Shown here: in pieces, positions 60,574 to 64,000 of the stretch | How positions within the stretch are numbered: position 1 is the stretch's first letter | How the letters are laid out: each line of letters starts with the position of its first letter | Source: Glandiceps talaboti | Taxonomy: Eukaryota > Hemichordata > Enteropneusta > Spengelidae | DNA length: 64,000 bases | Assembly (NCBI RefSeq): GCF_964340395.1 | Contig: NC_135559.1 | Coordinates: forward strand, 22,982,964-23,046,963 | Reading direction: 5' to 3' | The notes under the pieces: model-generated | Seen by the model: the letters and a program-made list of their open reading frames with translations, nothing else | The model's database searches: none | What the model was told of the DNA's origin: nothing | Program-made: the position numbers and the translations under genes

Positions 60574-60660
60574 TCAGAGATGAACATTGCCTTTGTGTCC
60601 AATGGTATGATTCTTGAATCTCTTGGATGGTAATGGTGGAAGGCTGATTGGAGACATGGC
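60574..60660 (-). CDS. Candidate terminal exon of a minus-strand gene
   Basis: The acceptor TGTTTTGTAG precedes 28 codons reading AMSPISLPPLPSKRFKNHTI and GHKGNVHL, then TGA. The proline-rich start and basic end look protein-like, but the other two frames are also open across this block. The gene would converge with FBXO36. Family not recognised; no upstream exon found. Confidence 0.3.
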   Translation of the reverse strand, partial: AMSPISLPPLPSKRFKNHTIGHKGNVHL

Positions 60661-60789
60661 CTACAAAACAAACACACAACAACCAATTAGTCACTAACCC
60701 ACATGCAATAAATAGTGACATTTGCAATATACATAGAGATTGATACAATGATAGACATTGCAATGGAAACACTGAATGATAGTAAATGA

Positions 60790-60990
60790 TAGAAGGATGG
60801 ACATGAATGATTGACTTTGGGGCTTATAGATTGGGCTTCATCCGTCTGTGTGTCCAGAGCCATTTTTTGGACATTCATTGACCGAATTCTTTCAAACTTA
60901 GTAAATGGAAAATGACCTATGACTAACATATGCACGTCAATTTGTTTTGGGATATGATGCAATTTAGCCGACTTAGAGAGTCATTTTTGA
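60790..60990 (-). mobile_element. Diverged fragment of the Helitron-like family
   Basis: It contains TTATAGATTGGGCTTCATCC, GTCTGTGTGTCCAGAGCCAT and ACATATGCACGTCAATTTGT, matching the 3' part of copy 3 with many differences. Confidence 0.65.
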
Positions 60991-61460
60991 GTTAAAAGAA
61001 ATGGGATTTTTGGTTAAAAAACTTAGACTCCAAAACTACTGGGCAGATTGGCATGAAATTTGGTGAGAATATTCTCAGGGGCATGTTAATTTAGATTTGC
61101 AACAGCCAAACGGTGGTGTATTTCACAAAGATAACAGGGATTCTTAGACAAATGAACAAATATTCAAAAAATGTATGTAAATTTGCCTAGCAACAAGACC
61201 ATGCCCATAGCAACAGCCAAATGATCACTTATATTGCAAAGATAACAAGAGTGATTAATAGACAAGTGAATAAACATTAAAAATATGTATGCAAATATAC
61301 CAAGCAACAAGACCACACCCATAGCAACAGCCAAATGATTGTGTATATTGCAAAGATAACAACAGGGTTGGATAGGCAACTGGATAATCATTCAGCAAAT
61401 GAACACCTATACCTAGCATGGATCAGCATGTGGGTAAACATTTTTAAAAACAGTTGTGCT
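60991..61460 (-). mobile_element. Repeat-family copy, reverse orientation
   Basis: It carries CCCATAGCAACAGCCAAATG twice and GGATCAGCATGTGGGTAAAC. It preserves the uninterrupted version of the site into which 22774-23247 inserted. Confidence 0.75.
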
Positions 61461-61907
61461 ACAATGCTATTGGCAATATTTTTGTGAGAAAAAATGACAC
61501 ATATATCTTTCTATGGGAGCACCCTCTAACCCTGCACCCCCATCGTCACCCCTTCCTGGAATGTTATGGAAGGACATCGGCTAAAAGTGTTCAATCTTCT
61601 TTGCTGTTAACTTCCGTACACTGAAGGCAGTCATCATGGTCTGCACAGACAAATTAAACTGCCAATGTGCATTGGTGACAGACAATAGATATAATCAAGA
61701 CAACAAGGTACTCTCTCTTCCATTGAACGGCTCATTTCAAATGAAGGTACAACTCTGACATGTGAGGTATAGTGTTTACTAACTTTTCTAACCTAAGCAT
61801 ATAATAGGAATCACACCTTTATTAGGTCATCACTTAACTGCAGTTTATAAATTCCTCTCTCTACCAAGGGTTATTTGTTTGTATACAAAAGAGGACTAAA
61901 CATATCC
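61461..61907. other. Unique sequence, no gene recognised
   Basis: A 39-codon plus-strand frame from ATG 61649 (MVCTDKLNCQCALVTDN) has cysteines and ordinary composition, but no splice or homology support. Confidence 0.35.
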
Positions 61908-62830
61908 CTACAAATGTATGCATATCATGTGTGTGAATTGATAGCACCGGTACGGCAGTAGGTATGCATATGATGTGTGTGAATTGATAGCACCGATACG
62001 GCAGTAGGTATGCATATGATGTGTGTGAATTGATAGCACTGGTACGGCAGTAGGTATGCATATGATGTTTGTGAATTGATAGCACCGGTACGGCAGTAGG
62101 TATGCATATGATGTGTGTGAATTGATAGCACCGGTATGGCAGTAGGTATGCATATGATGTGTGTGAATTGATAGCACTGGTACGGCAGTAGGTATGCATA
62201 TGATGTGTGTGAATTGATAGCACTGGTACGGCAGTAGGTATGCATATGATGTGTGTGAATTGATAGCACTGGTACGGCAGTAGGTATGCATATGATGTGT
62301 GTGAATTGATAGCACTGGTACGGCAGTAGGTATGCATATGATGTGTGTGAATTGATAGCACCGGTACGGCAGTAGGTATGCATATGATGTGTGTTAATTG
62401 ATAGCACCGGTACGGCAGTAGGTATGCATATCATGTGTGTTAATTGATAGCACCGGTACGGCAGAAAATGCATATGATGTGTGTGAATTGATAGCACCTG
62501 TACGGCAGTAGGTATGCATATGATGTTTGTGAATTGATAGCATCGGTATGGCAGTAGGTATGCATATGATGTGTGTGAATTGATAGTACCGGTATGGCAG
62601 TAGGTATGCATATGATGTGTGTGAATTGATAGCACCGGTACGGCAGTAGGTATGCATATCATGTGTGTGAATTGATAGCACCAGTACGGCAGTAGGTATG
62701 CATATGATGTGTGTGAATTGATAGCACCGGTATGGCAGTAGGTATGCATATGATGTGTGTGAATTGATAATACCGGTATGGCAGTAGGTATGCATATGAT
62801 GTGTGTGAATTGATAGTACCAGTACAGCAG
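61908..62830. repeat. 46-bp minisatellite, left block, about 20 copies
   Basis: The unit is GGTATGCATATGATGTGTGT followed by GAATTGATAGCACCGGTACG and GCAGTA. Forty-six is one more than a multiple of three, and no minus-strand frame of the unit contains a stop, so very long minus-strand frames arise in all three phases. Confidence 0.98.
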
Positions 62831-63106
62831 TAGAGATATATGTTCGTTGACGTGTGACTGCGACGCTCTGTGTTATCGCGAAGTCCGATCTTCGTTTTGT
62901 ATACTACCTCGGACTTCGCGATAACACGGAGCGTCGCAGTCACACGTCAACGAACATATATCTCTATGTGGTCGATGAGGGCGCACAGTACAAGGTTGTT
63001 CGAGTACGATGGAGTACGTTATGTAGATGGTATCGGTACATACAAAATAATTCATTTAGCGTCGATTTTAGTAAAGCGAAGTTCCGAGGACTGTGAGAGA
63101 GTCTAA
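62831..63106. mobile_element. Insert with near-perfect 58-bp-arm hairpin
   Basis: Arms 62831-62888 and 62909-62966 pair with one non-Watson-Crick position around a 20-base loop; the tip reads TAGAGATATATGTTCGTTGA. It is followed by 140 bases of CpG-richer sequence not found in the array, then the array resumes at ATGATGTGTGTGAATTG. Eight bases of the array unit are missing at the junction. No target duplication or coding capacity was established. Confidence 0.75.
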
Positions 63107-64000
63107 TGATGTGTGTGAATTGATAGCACCGGTATGGCAGTAGGTATGCATATGATGTGTGTGAATTGATAGCACCGGTATGGCAGTAGGTATGCATATG
63201 ATGTGTGTGAATTGATAGCACCTGTACCACAGTAGGTATGCATATGATGTGTGTGAATTGATAGCACCGGTACGGCAGTAGGTATGCATATGATGTGTGT
63301 GAATTGATAGCACCAGTACGGCAGTAGGTATGCATATGATGTGTGTGAAATGATAGCACCGGTACGGCAGTAGGTATGCATATGATGTGTGTGAATTGAT
63401 AGCACCGGTACGGCAGTAGGTATGCATATGATGTGTGTGAATTGATAGCACCGGTACGGCAGTAGGTATGCATATGATGTGTGTGAAATGATAGCACCGG
63501 TACGGCAGTAGGTATGCATATGATGTGTGTGAATTGATAGCACCAGTATGGCAGTAGGTATGCATATGATGTTTGTGAATTGATAGCACCGGTATGGCAG
63601 TAGGTATGCATATGATGTGTGTGAATTGATAGCACCGGTATGGCAGTAGGTATGCATATGATGTTTGTGAATTGATAGCACCGGTATGGCAGTAGGTATG
63701 CATATGATGTGTGTGAATTGATAGCACCGGTACGGCAGTAGGTATGCATATGATGTGTGTGAATTGATAGCACCGGTATGGCAGTAGGTATGCATATCAT
63801 GTGTGTGAATTGATAGTACCGGTACAGCAGTAGGTATGCATATGATGTGTGTGAATTGATAGCACCGGTACGGCAGTAGGTATGCATATCATGTGTGTGA
63901 ATTGATAGTACCAGTATGGCAGTAGGTATGCATATGATGTGTGTGAATTGATAGCACCGGTATGGCAGTAGGTATGCATATGATGTGTGTAAATTGATAA
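63107..64000. repeat. 46-bp minisatellite, right block, about 19 copies
   Basis: Continues the left block after the insert with the same variants (CACCGGTATGG or CACCGGTACGG; GATGTTTGTG). It runs off the right edge of the window. Confidence 0.98.

Noticed and set aside
61649-61768. Cysteine-containing 39-codon plus-strand frame as a small peptide gene
   Set aside because: No signal peptide, no splice or promoter support, and length within chance expectation.
61861-63979. Minus-strand frames of 166-307 codons with TYCRTGAINSHTS-type repeats
   Set aside because: Present in all three minus frames as a result of the 46-bp unit lacking stops; no independent evidence of coding.

Overview
The window looks like nuclear DNA of an invertebrate animal, probably marine. 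It has spliced genes, many short non-autonomous transposons, LINE tails, a tRNA-derived SINE, long microsatellites and very frequent TACATGTA-type words. I cannot fix the phylum from sequence alone; mollusc or another lophotrochozoan and invertebrate deuterostome all remain possible. Prokaryotic features (operons, CRISPR, Shine-Dalgarno sites) are absent.

One gene is clear: a five-exon plus-strand orthologue of FBXO36 (F-box only protein 36), coding exons at 32725-32823, 34597-34702, 48078-48250, 49611-49745 and 51640-51714, with consistent splice phases and a 195-residue product. About 18.4 kb of its 19 kb is intron. Those introns hold four large minisatellites, two LINE 3' tails, a dead DDE transposase, a Helitron-like element with a SINE inside it, and a long ATGT microsatellite. 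A further 75-bp minisatellite lies in the presumed 3' UTR.

Left part (1-20 kb): a two-module minisatellite (1-1828); a Helitron-like element (3202-4010); a minus-strand cluster of about eleven exon-like modules of 42-90 bp, each with AG/GT splice sites, apparently made by repeated exon duplication (4166-8006); a 133-bp satellite of about 51 copies with higher-order structure (9113-15896) between degenerate flanks; a minus-strand open frame broken by one in-frame stop (16749-17087); and a second Helitron-like copy (17744-18925).

Middle (20-32 kb): a nested transposon stack in which a 1.5-kb piggyBac-like element with TTAA duplications and a 0.47-kb foldback sit inside an older repeat family; related copies with (CA)n tracts; palindromic elements; a decayed coding fragment near 26.9 kb; and two hAT-like MITEs with 8-bp target duplications just upstream of FBXO36.

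Right part (52-64 kb): a 26-bp minisatellite of about 3.4 kb, several foldback elements, smaller arrays, two low-confidence candidate exons, and a 46-bp array running off the window end, split by an insert carrying a near-perfect 58-bp-arm hairpin.

Adding the array spans, tandem repeats make up about 40% of the window. Most open frames over 60 codons, including those of 166-307 codons near the right end, are by-products of tandem units lacking stop codons. The most unusual features are the duplicated mini-exon cluster, the higher-order 133-bp satellite, and the piling of separate minisatellites into one small F-box gene.
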